DNA of 64,000 nt from Scolanthus callimorphus (Eukaryota > Cnidaria > Anthozoa > Actiniaria > Edwardsiidae): NCBI GenBank assembly GCA_033964015.1, contig CM066920.1:9329912-9393911 (forward strand), read 5' to 3'. The stretch's first letter is position 1. Every line of letters starts with the position of its first letter. The translations under genes and the position numbers were made by a program. The notes beneath the pieces were generated by a model, which saw only the letters and a program-made list of their open reading frames with translations, was not told the origin of the DNA and made no database searches. Below are positions 23,374 through 36,100 of this stretch, one piece after another.

Positions 23374-24552
23374 CTATCTCTGCCATAGGCCGAGATTTAA
23401 TACTCTCAATTTAGGTAAATGCATTAACCTTTCTAGGCCGCATTTTGTGACTTTGGTGCAGCCGTAAAGGTCTATGTTTGTTATAGAAGTAAGATGGTGT
23501 GCAATGGACGCGATGCTTTGGTCTGTAATTTGAGTACACTGACCAATATTTAATACTCTCAACTCGCGTAGATGCTGCGCGATCTTACACAGCCCCTCAT
23601 CCGTGATACGCGAAGAATTTAGTCCCAAATTCTGTAGGTGATTAAGTCCGTTAGAAATGTGATTCAGAGCATGATCGTTTATTTTATCACAGAAACTTAC
23701 GTCTAAATAAACCAAATTTAAACCTCCAACGGCAAGATGTGCAATTCCTTCATTGTTTACCCCCTCGCACGAACGCAAATTCAGTTCACGAAGACTTCGA
23801 AGAGTCGCCAAATGCGACAAACCGGCTTCTGTTATCCCGCAGCAGAAGCTTAGATTGAGGCACTCTAGATTGACTAGGCCTTTCGAAATATGTCTTAGCG
23901 CGTTATCAGTGATCTTTTGACAGTCCTGTAAACACAAAGTAGTTAAATTCTTGTTTCCGTGGGCATTGGCGTTGTTGGAGAGGCCAGAGAGATGAAGGAT
24001 GCCCGTGTCTGAAATATGCCGACAGCTTCGCAGATTTAAATGTTTCAGCTTCGGCAAACCCCACGAACAAAGCAGCATTGCCATGTTAGTAATATTACAG
24101 CAACCAGCTAAGTCTAGGAACTCGAGATTCTTTAGAAACTCCGCGATCTTACCCAGGCTAGAATCCGTGATTTGTTTACACAGACTAAGATCTAATACTG
24201 TCAGGGTAGGTAGATATTTGGCGAAAGCATGCCCGATACTGCTGTCCGTAACGTTGAAACATCCTTTCAGATTCAGGCTCTCTATGTTCGGTAGACTTTG
24301 CACTACATAGCTGAGGCTCTTTTTTAAACTCAGAATTCGAATTTTCCTGATACCACGCTTTGCCAGTGAAGGAAACAAGTACGGATTTGATCTTCGAAGC
24401 TGAAGTCTTGCCTGAACCCCTCGCCATACAATTCGGCTATAAGCAGCATCCCTCCACTTTGTACACACTTGAGCTACTCTTCCCTTGTCTCTAACACTTA
24501 AGTAAGCAAATATTAAAGCGAGAATTTCTGGGAAAAGGCAGTTTATCGTCAT
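23374..24552 (-). CDS. Fbxl14: FBXL14 / Partner-of-paired type F-box leucine-rich-repeat protein
   Basis: This is the substrate receptor of an SCF (Skp1-Cul1-F-box) ubiquitin ligase. Vertebrate FBXL14 and fly Ppa mark transcription factors such as Snail and Paired for degradation. The frame has no intron. An ATG at 24627 is possible, but the ATG at 24550-24552 fits the family, giving MTINCLFPEIL where vertebrates have a similar short lead before LFPE. That start yields 392 residues against about 418 in human. The F-box covers about residues 4-48 (LFPEILALIFAYL, VRDKGRVAQVCTKWRDAAY, VWRGV). About eleven cysteine-containing LRRs follow (repeated LNLRSC, LNLSFC, LDVSFC). It ends VLNLGLWQR, so the usual 20-25-residue tail after LGLWQ is missing. 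It lies about 8.5 kb from Wnt5 and diverges from it. Confidence 0.95.
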   Translation of the reverse strand: MTINCLFPEILALIFAYLSVRDKGRVAQVCTKWRDAAYSRIVWRGVQARLQLRRSNPYLFPSLAKRGIRKIRILSLKKSLSYVVQSLPNIESLNLKGCFNVTDSSIGHAFAKYLPTLTVLDLSLCKQITDSSLGKIAEFLKNLEFLDLAGCCNITNMAMLLCSWGLPKLKHLNLRSCRHISDTGILHLSGLSNNANAHGNKNLTTLCLQDCQKITDNALRHISKGLVNLECLNLSFCCGITEAGLSHLATLRSLRELNLRSCEGVNNEGIAHLAVGGLNLVYLDVSFCDKINDHALNHISNGLNHLQNLGLNSSRITDEGLCKIAQHLRELRVLNIGQCTQITDQSIASIAHHLTSITNIDLYGCTKVTKCGLERLMHLPKLRVLNLGLWQR

Positions 24553-26064
24553 TTCGAATCGGCCTTTCATCCCGACGACGACGTTCGCGCACAAAGCGCC
24601 GTTTAGAAAATCGATCAAGCATTTCAATACTCTTGGGACCTTTTTGTTGACTAAGTCACGTGGTCAGTTTGTATGACTGGATTTGGACAACAAAAGGAAA
24701 TACATTTGAAGCTCTAGGAAGCAAATTCGACTAGTAATTTCAGCGAAATCGGATCAGTTAGCAGCAGAATTACAAAGTTCTGTATTCTTGAATATCTCAT
24801 GCAAATTATTTTAAGGTTCTTTTGTTGTGTGTGCGTTTTTTCTCTCGCTTTTTAAAGCCAAGATGTCCAGAGGGCATTTTTTGCATATCGCCTACAATGA
24901 TACGTTTATCAGTTGAATTGATCAATGAAAAACTGTCTTCGCGCTTCGACTTCTTCACCTGAAACTGAATTATAACTCTCAATATTGTAAATATAATTTT
25001 TAAAACTGTACTTATAAAATAACTAAGAAATACGGCATTTAAATTCGCGTATAATATGATTATTTATTTTTATGTTTTTATGTACTTCCGATTTTATTTG
25101 CAGTTTAGGAAGGCTTTGAGCTCCTAATGGATTTGCCCAATTTCCTGTCGAATTTTGTCGCTATTATCAATGGTTCACAAAATTATAGGATCAGGAAAGA
25201 CAATATGTGATAAGCGTGGCGATCTTCTATTCTCTTCTGTTTTAACTTCATTTGCCTACTAATATTTTGGCGGCAAATGGTATATAAAGTCGCCTCTGTC
25301 ACTGTTTTGGAATGACAACATAATGACAAAATTCAATCGGCTGATCTATCATGGAAACATAATTGAAATACAGCCGTTCATGCACTTTTAAAGACTTGTT
25401 AATTGCAATAAAAGAAAAGTGGCTGTCATTCTTAATGGCTCTAATCAAATTTTGTCTTTACACAAAGGATTTCCTCAGTAAAAGAACTACACACTTTTTT
25501 TTATAAGAACGTTAGTTCGTTTTAGGCTGGGAAAATTCCAAATGCTCTTTAATTTTTAGCAATTTGAGCCTCAAATGTTGTCTTAAAAAATAATAATAAT
25601 AAAACAATAATAATGATACTACATAGTATGTATTATAGTATCTGTAATTTTCTGTTAAAAACGAATCAATAAAAAGTGGCAAAAAAGGTAAGTAAGGTTT
25701 ACCGTTCTCAGACAGTAAATTTATGTGGCGAGATCAGAGTGAATTTTGTTTGTTATTTACGGGTCCTCATCCCGTGTCGGCCACTCCTGTGTTATTGTTA
25801 TCGTTCGATAAGACGAATTACGTGCAGAAATCTCTAAATCAACCTCTAAGATGTGATTTACCACTAAAAAATAAATAATAATAATAACAATAATGGCCGT
25901 TTTCACACTAGAGACGGATAATTCGCCCAGACGACTGACTAAGGGCAATGATCTTAAAGAGCCCTAGTCAGCCACTCCTTTGTTATTGTTTTCAGTCGAT
26001 ATCAGAAAACGAATTACGTGTAGAAATCTTGAAATAGTCTTCTAAAAACGAAGTTTTATTATTC
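24553..26064. other. Upstream region of the F-box gene and AT-rich spacer
   Basis: It contains the 5' side of the F-box gene (- strand), including the alternative upstream ATG at 24625-24627, then AT-rich DNA. I see no gene between about 24650 and 26064. Confidence 0.4.
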
Positions 26065-26200
26065 ATTTCTCGAATTCACTCGCAAATATTGCACTACATT
26101 CCCTAAATCAGCCGATGGAAATGGATGTTTTCTCTGTCTCGGTATGTTACTAGGCTGACAAAATGGAGGCTGACAGCGGCTCTTTAATAGTGCGTCTCTT
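26065..26200. repeat. Dispersed repeat, inverted copy of 6345-6480
   Basis: CCTAAATCAGCCGATGGAAA and CTCGGTATGTT match the reverse complement of the segment around 6365-6440 (CATCGGCTGATTTAGGGAAT, AACATACCGAG). This explains an attractive ATGGAGGCTGAC start at 26163 without invoking a gene. Confidence 0.65.
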
Positions 26201-26286
26201 TGCTTCATCTTGTTGCATCACGGGTAAGGGCATGATGGGCATTTTTTAGTTGAGTTTAGTGCAAGTTTTTAGTGCAGTTTTTATAG

Positions 26287-26434
26287 TATAGCGCTATTCA
26301 CTGTTTATCAACATTGCCATTCTAATGCTAATGTGCCAACCTTAGATTGAATAGCGCCCTTTGTTCTGTGAACCAATCGATCTCTGGTTGGCACATAAAT
26401 AACAATGGATGACGTCAGCGTGAACAGTGCTATT
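26287..26434. mobile_element. Family B element, full copy
   Basis: TATAGCGCTATTCACTG at the left and its approximate complement AGCGTGAACAGTGCTAT at the right. The body has AACCAATCGATCTCTGGTTG and a TGACGTCA (CRE-like) word. It is about 148 bases, MITE-like. Confidence 0.7.
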
Positions 26435-26850
26435 AGTTCATAGAAGTCATAAGTCTTAGTTAAGTAGCTGTACCTTTACTTCGTCTAATGTCTGTTTGAA
26501 GAATAAAGACACTTTATTTATTTTATAGGGTAACTAGTGCAAGGGTGTCAAGTTCATATTCTTTTTCTAATTTCATGTACTCAGGCTTACTCAAATTCTT
26601 CACCCAATACTTTCTATTGCTCTTATTTTTGGAGCTTCCGTAAAGAGAAAAGGTAAAATGTTGTTATTGTTTAATTATTAAAAAAATCCAGTTGATTTCC
26701 CCAACATGTCGCAAAATCGCGAAAATGGTTGAAAAGCCCGCGCACGTTTGACGTGGATCCATGTGCGCGAAATACCTACAATAAATGTGCGCGTGCTTTC
26801 CAACTCATCGCACGCACTTTTTTGTCCTGAAGTTTTTTCTTTTATTACAG

Positions 26851-27000
26851 ATAGATATTCGCGATACTGTAAGGGAAGTTTACAGTCTACAAAATTTGGG
26901 GCACCACAGATATCGCTTCTGTTGTCAAAACAGCAATATTCGTTCAGTCACTTTACGAGTAATTGAGCAGCTACAGAAAATACGGAATATTATCTTGTAG
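26851..27000 (+). CDS. Possible terminal exon, 49 codons, unrecognised
   Basis: After a good acceptor (TTTTTTCTTTTATTACAG) the frame IDIRDTVREVYSLQ...RFCCQN...TLRVIEQLQKIRNIIL runs to TAG in phase 0. The composition is protein-like. I could not connect it to convincing upstream exons; the ATG at 26163 lies in a repeat and its phase does not fit. Confidence 0.25.
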   Translation: MDIRDTVREVYSLQNLGHHRYRFCCQNSNIRSVTLRVIEQLQKIRNIIL

Positions 27001-27507
27001 AAATAGCTACGGACTTGAAACTACATTGGAGTAAGATTTCATCTTTTTTTCTCCCATAATTTCACATGTTTTCCACTATCTTGCTCTGAGCCACGACGCG
27101 CGCGCGATCCGAAACGTACGCACGTGACGCAATTTCAGTTGAAGCCATGAAGAAAGGCTGATACTACGCAAAAAATCTTAACAGGGCAGTGCCATGATAG
27201 AATCCAAACTGGTCAATAAGCAACCGAGGACCTTGTTAGGTCTCGTCAGCACGGTATAGCTAGAGTAGAGCGGACAGTCGGCCGCCTAACTTTCAGCAGT
27301 ATATCGTATACCACGGTCATTGCATTTTATTTCAACTTCACTATCATATATAGGCGGTGCGTGGTGCATGTTGGGCAAGAACGTAGCTGTCGTATCCGCT
27401 ACTTTCAAATTCAAGTGAAGGGTAAAATGATCTCTGCGCACTCTACTGTCTATATAGTGCGCGCGCATTTCTGTTTTATATTGACTGATTGTAAACATTT
27501 CATATTT

Positions 27508-27625
27508 AACAATTAGACTAAGAGTTCGAGTTTTCTGTGAGTCTATAGATAGTTAGTTAACGAGGCGCGTAGCGCCGAGTTGACTATTTGACTCATAGAA
27601 AACGAGAACGAGTAGTCTAATTGTT
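27508..27625. mobile_element. Inverted-repeat element, abutting a second one
   Basis: AACAATTAGACTAAGAGTTC and GAGTTTTCTGTGAGTC are mirrored by GACTCATAGAAAACGAGAAC then TAGTCTAATTGTT. Confidence 0.7.
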
Positions 27626-27806
27626 TTAGTAGAAACCCACTAGCATACTACCTTCGATTTGTTGCTAAAACGTATTTATTTTCATGATTTTAGGAAGTTT
27701 TACGCTAGCGTTTTCGCTACTCACTATCTATTACGTGATAGATAGCGAGTAGCGGAGCCAATCAGATTGCAGGATTCGTGATAGTATGCGAGTGGGTTTC
27801 TACTAA
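27626..27806. mobile_element. Inverted-repeat element next to the previous one
   Basis: TTAGTAGAAACCCACTAGCA at the left is mirrored by TGCGAGTGGGTTTCTACTAA at the right. An inner arm pair, GCTACTCACTATCTAT/ATAGATAGCGAGTAGC, is also present. Confidence 0.7.
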
Positions 27807-30046
27807 TACTGCTTGATATGTCTAGTCCAAACGATTGTTTCGAAATTCCTAAATGGGTGCAAGTGATTCATTTTTCATTTGTATCCTCTCACCGGAAGTG
27901 AAAGAGTCACTTGGGTGAAACCCAAGAATTGTCCAGTTACCATAGGCGGGGCAATACGTAGTTCATCTTTCTGGCACACGTTTGTCCCCCCCCCCCCCCC
28001 CCCCCCCCCCCTTAGTAACATTATTTGCGCGCTGTTGTTCTAGCCTCGCAGGCCCTAGCAGTCGTAGCAGTACTCTCTATAACTTGTTTACCTCATCGAG
28101 GCGGCCTTTCTTTGCATCTATCTTTTCTTTAACTCTCTTTTGTAATCCCTCTTGTTTTCATCTTTCATTGCTTCATGTCAGCGAAATAGAATTCGTGAAA
28201 CGTATGACCCGAAGTGTCGTGACTGTTCTAGAATAGAATTAGCAAATTGCTCATCTCTCGAACTTGTCTTCGCGTTATCAGGACGGGGCATTCAGAAACG
28301 TTTTTTAATTGTATTTCTTTCATTAGTAAGATTATTCTTATGCTCAGATGAAGGTGAAAGTTAAGCATGGACATAATAACAATGGAATGAATTAATCGTT
28401 ATAGTTCTGGCGGTAAATCACCCCAAAACATTTTAGCGAGACATATAAGCCAAATTATAGTCAAACTGTAAATAGAATCGTTTAGTCAGACCCTTTGATT
28501 TTTAGTTGCACTTGGGTCTGTACCGGAAGCTGTTATAAATCTCGAAAGGACACTTGTCTAGCTTTCCAGTTGATGTCACCTATAATGGCAGTTAGTTATA
28601 GGAACCTGATAAGCACATCCCTTTTTTTTAACGCCAAAACGATAGCAGAAAAATAAACATACTACAGATATACTAGTTATCGAGTGGTATACTGCAGAGT
28701 ATCCAACGCGTTATTGTATTTTCTGGTGTATGTATGCTAAGAAAATACAAGTGACAAGTGGGATATTCTGCAGTATGCTACGAGAATTCATTGTATAACT
28801 ATTTTATACCACGCTACAGAAAATTAAAGACAACGTTTTACGTAAATGCAGTGCACGATGGGAAGGTTGAGTGGAATATACCACCGAATATACAACGCCA
28901 TTCCTGCATTCTGATTAGATATCTGTTAGTGCGTATGTCTAGAGATTTTGCCCTATGCTCGGATGTAGGTGCTGGGTGTGGCGCAGACCTCTGCATGTTG
29001 TCTGTTGTCATGGATGAGAGTCCATGATATTCGACAATTGCTCCCCTTGGTTTTAGAGTGGATTTCATGTGAATGTAGTGAAACCAAATGCAACGCCCCA
29101 GTAATTGCAAATTACTCACGACAGTCGTCTGAAAAACACTTAAAAACCCCTTCCCCCATTGTGCGATTCGACGCGCTCACACGAGAATGGGAATTCTGGA
29201 AAAATCTCATGGAATCCAAACACTGTGCTGTAGGGTATACTTTCTTCTTCATTTCAAATTACCATTGAATACCCGTGTTCCTGAATTGAAGTCTCTCACC
29301 ACCATTCACGTGGATTTTGAAATATGTTTGTGTGATTTTGGGGATTAGTGCTAGGGGTTTTAGTAACTTTGCCTAGAATCGGGAGCTTACGAGAATTGTC
29401 CGCTGGAGCCCCTTCAGGACACTTTCGCGTGTTGTTTTAGTTGTTATAGTTTAGTTTTGTGATCATCTGCATGGCAACCCCACAACATAAGCCATAACAG
29501 CGAAACCTGTGGCAGTTCGAGAATAATCGATCAAATAGGAATAAACCAGCTGGAATAAACAAGATTGCGAATGGCTTTGTGATAAGTTATGGACAGGCTC
29601 GAAATTAAGAAATAATCGTAGTGAGTCGTAATATTTCACCTTCTTCCAGCATTCTAGGCGTAATTTATACAAAATCTTGCCGTTAGTCCGTTAGAAGAAC
29701 ACTGCAAAAACTGTGAAAACAGTCGTTATAGTTACGCGTGTACACCTGTGTCGGGCGCAATTTCGAGCTCTGGGAACATTTGTTTACATTTAGTATGGCG
29801 TTTTCCGCATTGCATACACATGTGAAAATTACCTAACTATGTGCCCCTTTCCTATCGTTTACTGTTCAATCACACTTACTATACTCTTAATACCTCGTTG
29901 GGCACCCCTAATAAGCATTTCCCTATAGTGGCCTTTCGAGTTTTAGTTAATGAGTATGGGAAACCCGGGTGTTCTGAATACCTCAGGGTTTGTACTGTTA
30001 ATAACTAGCAACAGGTGTTGGCGACTTATTCTCGAATGCCCTTATA
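27807..30046. other. Spacer with poly-C tract and repeats
   Basis: It contains a pure C-run at 27986-28011 (26 bases), a family C element at 28682-28930 and a truncated family A piece near 29055. No gene was recognised. A frame at 28186-28364 after TCATGTCAG has several Cys residues but no family signature. Confidence 0.4.
28682..28930. repeat. Family C dispersed repeat, copy 1
   Basis: GAGTGGTATACTGCAGAGTA, GAAAATACAAGTGACAAGT, CTACGAGAATTCATTGTATA and GCAGTGCACGATGGGAAGGT occur in the same order and orientation at 43288-43640. The first part forms an imperfect hairpin (TACTGCAGAGTATCC...GGATATTCTGCAGTA). Confidence 0.65.
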
Positions 30047-30303
30047 TAGAGCGGATTTCACATGACTGTTGTGAAAACAATTACAATTGAGCAATCACTA
30101 GCCAATCAGAATCGAGAGAAATCACCACTTGCTCCTAAATGGCTTTTCTCTCAGCCAATCACAAGCCGAACCAATTACTAAGTAATCATGCAATTGTATT
30201 TACTAAAGAATTTGATTGGCTGAGAAAAAACGAGTAGCCAATGAGAACGCAAAGCAATCGCAATTACACGACAAGTCTTGACAGTCATGTGAAATCCGCT
30301 CTA
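30047..30303. mobile_element. Family A inverted-repeat element, 257 bases
   Basis: TAGAGCGGATTTCACATGAC at the left and its complement, TGTGAAATCCGCTCTA, at the right. It is flanked by TA on both sides (CTTATA|TAGAG, CTCTA|ATAGC), compatible with a TA target site. Confidence 0.75.
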
Positions 30304-33115
30304 ATAGCACCTGTCACTAGTGTGTCGTGGAATCTGGAAACGGCTAGAATAGCTTTTTGATATTCATTAATTCACATTTTGTCACAGAATGTTATCGTTT
30401 CAAAAAAGTCATATAGAGCGAGAATTATTTGTTCCTGCAATGGCCCCTGATATCTTCCCCCTTTATGGTGGATGGGGGATCATCCACGATCCCCCCCCCC
30501 CAACCCCCACCCAACAAGTGGAGAAAGTGGCTATCATAGAATGGTCTTTCCAAAATTCCAGAACATCTTCCTTTTCTGTTCTTTCTGTTTCCGTTCTTGT
30601 CTCTTTCCTTTGTTAACCAAAGAACGTTTAATCTGCAGTTGCCCTACATTATATTAACCGCAATTAAGCCGATAACCAGTACTTCTTGTGTTTAAAACGT
30701 AAGATCAAGTGGGAAGGACTTAAAGATTTACTAGCAATAGAAAAGGATTAATGCCCTAAAACCCATCAAGAAATTAGCAGATACTTTTAGAAATCTTGAC
30801 AGTAGTTGAGGTAATGCACACTGCAAAATCACATCTTGTATGTTTGAAGGACCTTTGACATAGCGGGTCAATTGGAAAATGTACCAGCCTATTAGTTCAT
30901 GGATTTCCCGGAAACGCTTTTTCATCAGAGTCTATAAATGAAACAAAGTTATATGGATGAAGTTTTCTATCACTGGTATTTTATTCACTTCACGCAGTAG
31001 TTGTAGATTATGCATTTTATTGTTGAGAATAAATAAATATATCAATCCATCCTCTTGAGGTTAGCTTACTTGACCTTGAGATAACAGCTCGTGAATGAAA
31101 TGACACCATCTCGTTTATTTCTCCAAAAGACACCTTAATTCATTCACAAAACCTGTCGATCTGTGAGATAACAATGGTTTTGTAAAACCCAGATTAACAT
31201 TTGTTTATTTATGTTTGAACAAACTCGCTGATAATGCGTCAAGATCGCTCATTTTACTGATAAAAACGTTGAACACTGATGTCTAGTCGTGATTTTATTC
31301 TTTTATTTCTGATCTGTCTTTCATCAAAATTCGCAGTTTCAGACAACCTTGGTAAGAAACTATTTGATTACCCCCAAATATGGGCCGCAGCTAAAAGAAA
31401 ACTAACAGGCACCAGTGACGTTGTCATTTAATTTGAAATCCAAACCAATCTGGTTAGTTATATTGATAGCTCTGATGGCATTCTCTCAGCATACTTTACT
31501 TTGTGAACTGTGGTGGGTTGTGTGTGAAGACTGTGTCACAAGCGAACCAGCAGCGTCGACGCTTTGCTAAAGAACGCATTATCTAGTGCTGTTCGCAGCC
31601 TGTCTCGCTACATAGCCTGCGGGAAAGCATTTTGGGCGTGTAAAGCATTCTCTTTTCAGCGGATTTAGCCATCTGATAGCAATATGAGGGGGGCCTAGGG
31701 GTTTGCGGTGATGCGGTATTGGCTGTGTTTTTGCGCGGTTTTGCGGATAAAAAGCTTAAAAGTTACGGTTATGCGGTATTTTTAAAGTCTACGGTGTGCG
31801 AAAATTGGCGAAATAGTCTGCGATTACACGGTGTTTGTACAAAAATGCGGTATTGCGGTGTTTGCGAGTCCTACGGTTAGCGGTATTTAGCGTCCCAAGA
31901 CTCTAAGGTCTAAAATTGCACACTGGCGGATAGTTGTAGGGCTCAAGACAATCTTCCGCTCACGTTTTGCTTGAAAAGGACGTCTCATGATTCCCTTTGG
32001 ATACCACGGAATCGTTAGCGGGAAGCATTTGACTGACTTCGCGTGTGAAAACGGCGACATTTAAGACTGATAAAATGCGGTGAGCGGTATTCCCGAAAAA
32101 TATGTGCGGAAAGGCGGTATTTTCGAAATTTTTGTGCGGTTTTGCGGTTTTGAGAACCCCCTAGGCCCCCCTCCAATATGAGTTCAGGAGCAAGAAGTTC
32201 ACTCGATGGGCCGCACGTCGGATATGAGTGGCGGGAGCGTGCAAGAGGGGTTAGTATCGCCAGCCCGTTTTACAATGTTATGTGTGTTAAGCTATCGTTA
32301 TGGACTGAGCCGTTAAACCTCTAAATTCCAATCACCCTCAAGAGATTTACTCATCATCCACTTCAGAGTTACGACCACCATTTCAAACCGGCCCTTGTCT
32401 TGTGTAGGATTAACGAGGAATATATATAATCTTTTTTTTACGTGACCATGACAGCTTGCGACTCGGTAATACCTGATTGTCCTGATTCCTCAAAGCCAGC
32501 CCTGTAAACACTAGTCAATTATACTCATTTCCTATTTCATAGTATAGGTAAACAGTCGACGTTTATCCCATGTTATCCTATTTACTTAGGGGATGGTTCA
32601 AATTCATATCTTTTGACTCTTCCATTCAGTGCACTTTCTTGAAAGATCCATGAATGACAATCACGTTTATGGTCTACACTTACTTAGGCAAAACAGACGA
32701 TGGGACGAGCAGCAGTAAATAAAGAAATAGCTTGGAATGCCATTGGATTTCCAAAAGGTCAACCCACAATATTCTCTTTCCGGTTGGACCATGGAAAATT
32801 CGTTTTTAACTCGATCGGAATCACCAAAGCTTCATTTCCTTTCACAGTTATTGCAGCCGCGTTCCATTGAAATGTGCATCTGTATCTAATAAATTGGGGA
32901 AGTCCTAAAAATACATAGGTCGCACTCGGGATGGTTCTCTGCCAATCAGAATACAGCATACATTGGGCATATAAGACTGCAGTAGTGTTTATTAAACCTC
33001 GTCTTCACGTGCTAAAGCAATTAGTTTTATTAACAGTCGAGTGGTGTAGTCTCAGCAGATTGCAAAAGTTTGAGAAGTAGTACCTTCATATTTTCAGGTA
33101 TTGGAGAGATTTGTC
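30304..33115. other. Wnt5 upstream region
   Basis: No gene was recognised. It holds a C-rich run at 30489-30510 and the TIR element at 31681-32180. Promoter or 5' UTR exons of Wnt5 could lie here, but I cannot identify them. Confidence 0.4.
31681..32180. mobile_element. TIR element with internal GCGGTAT repeats, about 500 bases
   Basis: AATATGAGGGGGGCCTAGGGG at the left is mirrored by CCCCTAGGCCCCCCTCCAATAT at the right. The interior is made of about a dozen GCGGTAT/GCGGTTTTGCGG words spaced irregularly, plus a central unique part. No ORF. Confidence 0.65.
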
Positions 33116-36100
33116 ATGCGGGCAAGAAGAAGAACTCGTAATGTTCCATTCTTTCTCCTGCTCATGGTGTTAACTTCGTTTTTTCACGCGGGCCACACTG
33201 TATGGTAAGTAACTCTCAACCCCGTACTTCAGAATTTCGCTCTCTTTGATGTTTATAGTTTTCAGCAAATAAGCGGTATCTCCTTATACTGACGGTGAAA
33301 GTGTCTTCACCCTTTTGAAAGTATTGACTTGCGTTTTGGATTATTACCATGTACACAATCTTGCGGTTTCCCCCTCCAAACATATAATCATCTTTAAAAT
33401 GTTTTCAATATTTTTAAAAAAGTAGAGAATCAACGGCAGTGTTAGGAGGGAGGCTATGAAATTGTCAGTATCCCAGCCGTCTTTACCTCCTTTTAATTTT
33501 ACAAACATTTTCTTAAAGGTTTTGCACTCGTTTTGAAATGAAAATATTCATGGGTCTGACTTCTGAACGTAACGCGAATGATAAAATATTTATTCTACAG
33601 GTCAGTTAATATCCCCCACCAGGCTTATTTTATAAGTGTTCAAGCATCGGTGTGCTACAACTACGATCTAACACCAGAACAACTTGAATTATGCCAGAAA
33701 CATATGGACAGCTTTACAAGTATTGGTACTGGCGCAAAACTGGCTATCACCGAGTGCCGATTCCAGTTCAAGTACGAGAAATGGAACTGCTCGATACCCG
33801 ATAACGAGAAGAGTGCTCTGTTTGAGCGGATAACTGCACGGGACGTAGGTAACTCACATATTCATTTATTTGATACTTTTCATGAAATATTTTAGTGCCA
33901 TTTTTTGTGTACTCCATATGCTAAGTTAATCAGCTATTGCGGCAAAGGGTAAAAAGATGGTGATATTATAACTGTTAATTGGGAACTTATACTAACGTCA
34001 ATATAAAATAACGTTACCTAGAATACTACCTCAATCATCGTACATCATCCTCGGTCTCGGTTTGCGTTTCGTGTCTACAGCGCAGGCCAGTCACGATATT
34101 CTAAATCCCGCTCGAAAATAGTCACTATGAGTACCATGTTCCCTCAACATTTGCTTATAACAAGGGACGACTGCCGCGCAGTACAAGGCATGTTAAAACG
34201 TCATCAATTTGCAGTTAACCTCCCTAGGCGCCGCTATAGCGGAAAGTGAAAGTGATTGTGGCGCGAGCGCGAAAACTGCTGATTAGATCTTAAATCTCGC
34301 ACGTGTGTTAAACGCGACTACTCGCTGCGTCCAGCAGGTATCTTAAGCGGCCGATAAAACAGTAACAGAAGCTCTCAAGGCTGCGATCATGTAGCTGCGG
34401 TAGACCAAACGTTGCAGACACTCTTGTCGGCGTAACATGAGTTGGGGCAGCATCTTGAGACATAGTTGAGATATCTTCAACCCCAACCCCCGAAACGCCT
34501 GGCGACCGCAGACCTAATTGAATTTACTGTTTCTTGTTCCGAAAATCCCTTTTACCTGCATCTGCCGCTTCGCTAAACGTCAAAGCGAAAATATCGTGCG
34601 GTCCTTTGGGGCATGTTGAAAACATAGTCACTGCCTCGGGATACTTTTGGGAGGGCTTGCATGAGACCATTTACAGGAGGTCCTTTATTTGCATCACATC
34701 ACGACACCATTTTATATCTTCGTGCTTAGCTCATCATTCTAATAAAACTGAAGATCGATTGAATAAATCGCAATTGATATCTCCAAGCATTAGTGATCAA
34801 AACTATTTTAGTCGTTTAAGCGTTTATCTAATCGTCTTTCTTCATTTAATAGTGCAATTGTTAGATATCAAAGAAAGAATTCAGTGTGATAGTATTAGAG
34901 GGAATCCAGCAGGGGATTTCGAGTCACAACTCGGAACCTCGGAACAAGATCATTTTCATCATATTACATCGACTACAACTTCTATGTCAATGTTTTCGAT
35001 CTAAAGAAACAGTTTTTTTACAACACGAGGGAACACATGAAAGAACAACGCTTTAACCTCGTTAAGTTCACTGAATTCCTGTGATCTTTGAAAGTAATTT
35101 GCTCTGGTTTTCATATAAGAATTTGTTCTCGGTGTTACAGAAAATAACTATATCTTGCCTTTTGAAAAGTGGCAAAAGGAAAGCGATAACTTTCGAATTA
35201 TTCTCTGAATATTTTGCTAAATTTACTCGATTTCCTGAAGGAAAGGACTTATTCCCAATCTTAAAGTTTTATTTTTAAGTGTATGCCATGGACGTACCTT
35301 TATCGGAGCGTGTGTGGCCATTAGCAAATTCCAGAGTTGTTTAATTCGTAAACAAATTGTGCTGATATTGGTGTGCTCTGTTATCTGTTACTGATCGGCG
35401 TATTTACAGACTGATAAACCATCGCTATGTCCAACAACGATTGTCTGCTAATTAACTAATTGCTTTCTTTGTTTGTACTTACATCGATAAAAATTAGGCA
35501 ACCGTGTAATTACTTACATCGATAAAAATTAGGCAACCATGTTATTACTTAATCGATAAAAATTAGGCAACCGTTTATACACACTTAGTGATTCTCTACG
35601 CTATAAATTGCTCATCGATTTTGTATTCTCAAGTTATTAGGCCTATAAAATGCTGGTAAGTTAGTTTTACATCTACAACTAGGGCCAAAGCTAAGTAAAC
35701 ACTTGGCTATCCAGGCCAATGAGGGAAACGGGGTGCGTATGATATTTTGTACGTCGCTGTGGGTTCTGTAACTAAAAGAACTGAAACAGTGTAATAAAAA
35801 AGTTTATTTTGTAGCACTTGTTGTGACCACCATTTTTAACGGTGCATTAGTGTGGTGAACATTAAATTAATGTTCATGATTGTCGTGTTCTTTATGGTAA
35901 CTTCAACATTTGCTCCACACTAGCTTGTTTTTTTTTTAAGGTAATGGTAGTTTCATTCTTACTCGTGGAGTTTTTTATTCTATACTTTATTCTACTTTTT
36001 TTTAGTGAACATTAATGATTGTCTTGTTCTTTATGGTAACTTCAACGATTGCTAGTTCACACTAGCTTGTTTTTTTTAAGGTGATGATTTTCATTCTTAC

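Noticed and set aside
23999..24310. 103-codon frame on the + strand
   Set aside because: It is the antisense shadow of the FBXL14 LRR region.
26163..26230. ATGGAGGCTGACAGC start with a possible donor at about 26223, as the first exon of the gene ending at 27000
   Set aside because: The segment is a dispersed repeat (inverted copy of about 6345-6480), and the splice phase does not fit the later exon.
28186..28364. Cys-containing frame after the acceptor TCATGTCAG
   Set aside because: No family pattern, no partner exon, and a hydrophobic low-complexity end; it was not called as a gene.
34534..35004. 156-codon open frame inside Wnt5 intron 2
   Set aside because: It begins at a non-ATG codon, lacks splice context and family motifs, and its composition looks like translated AT-rich intron.
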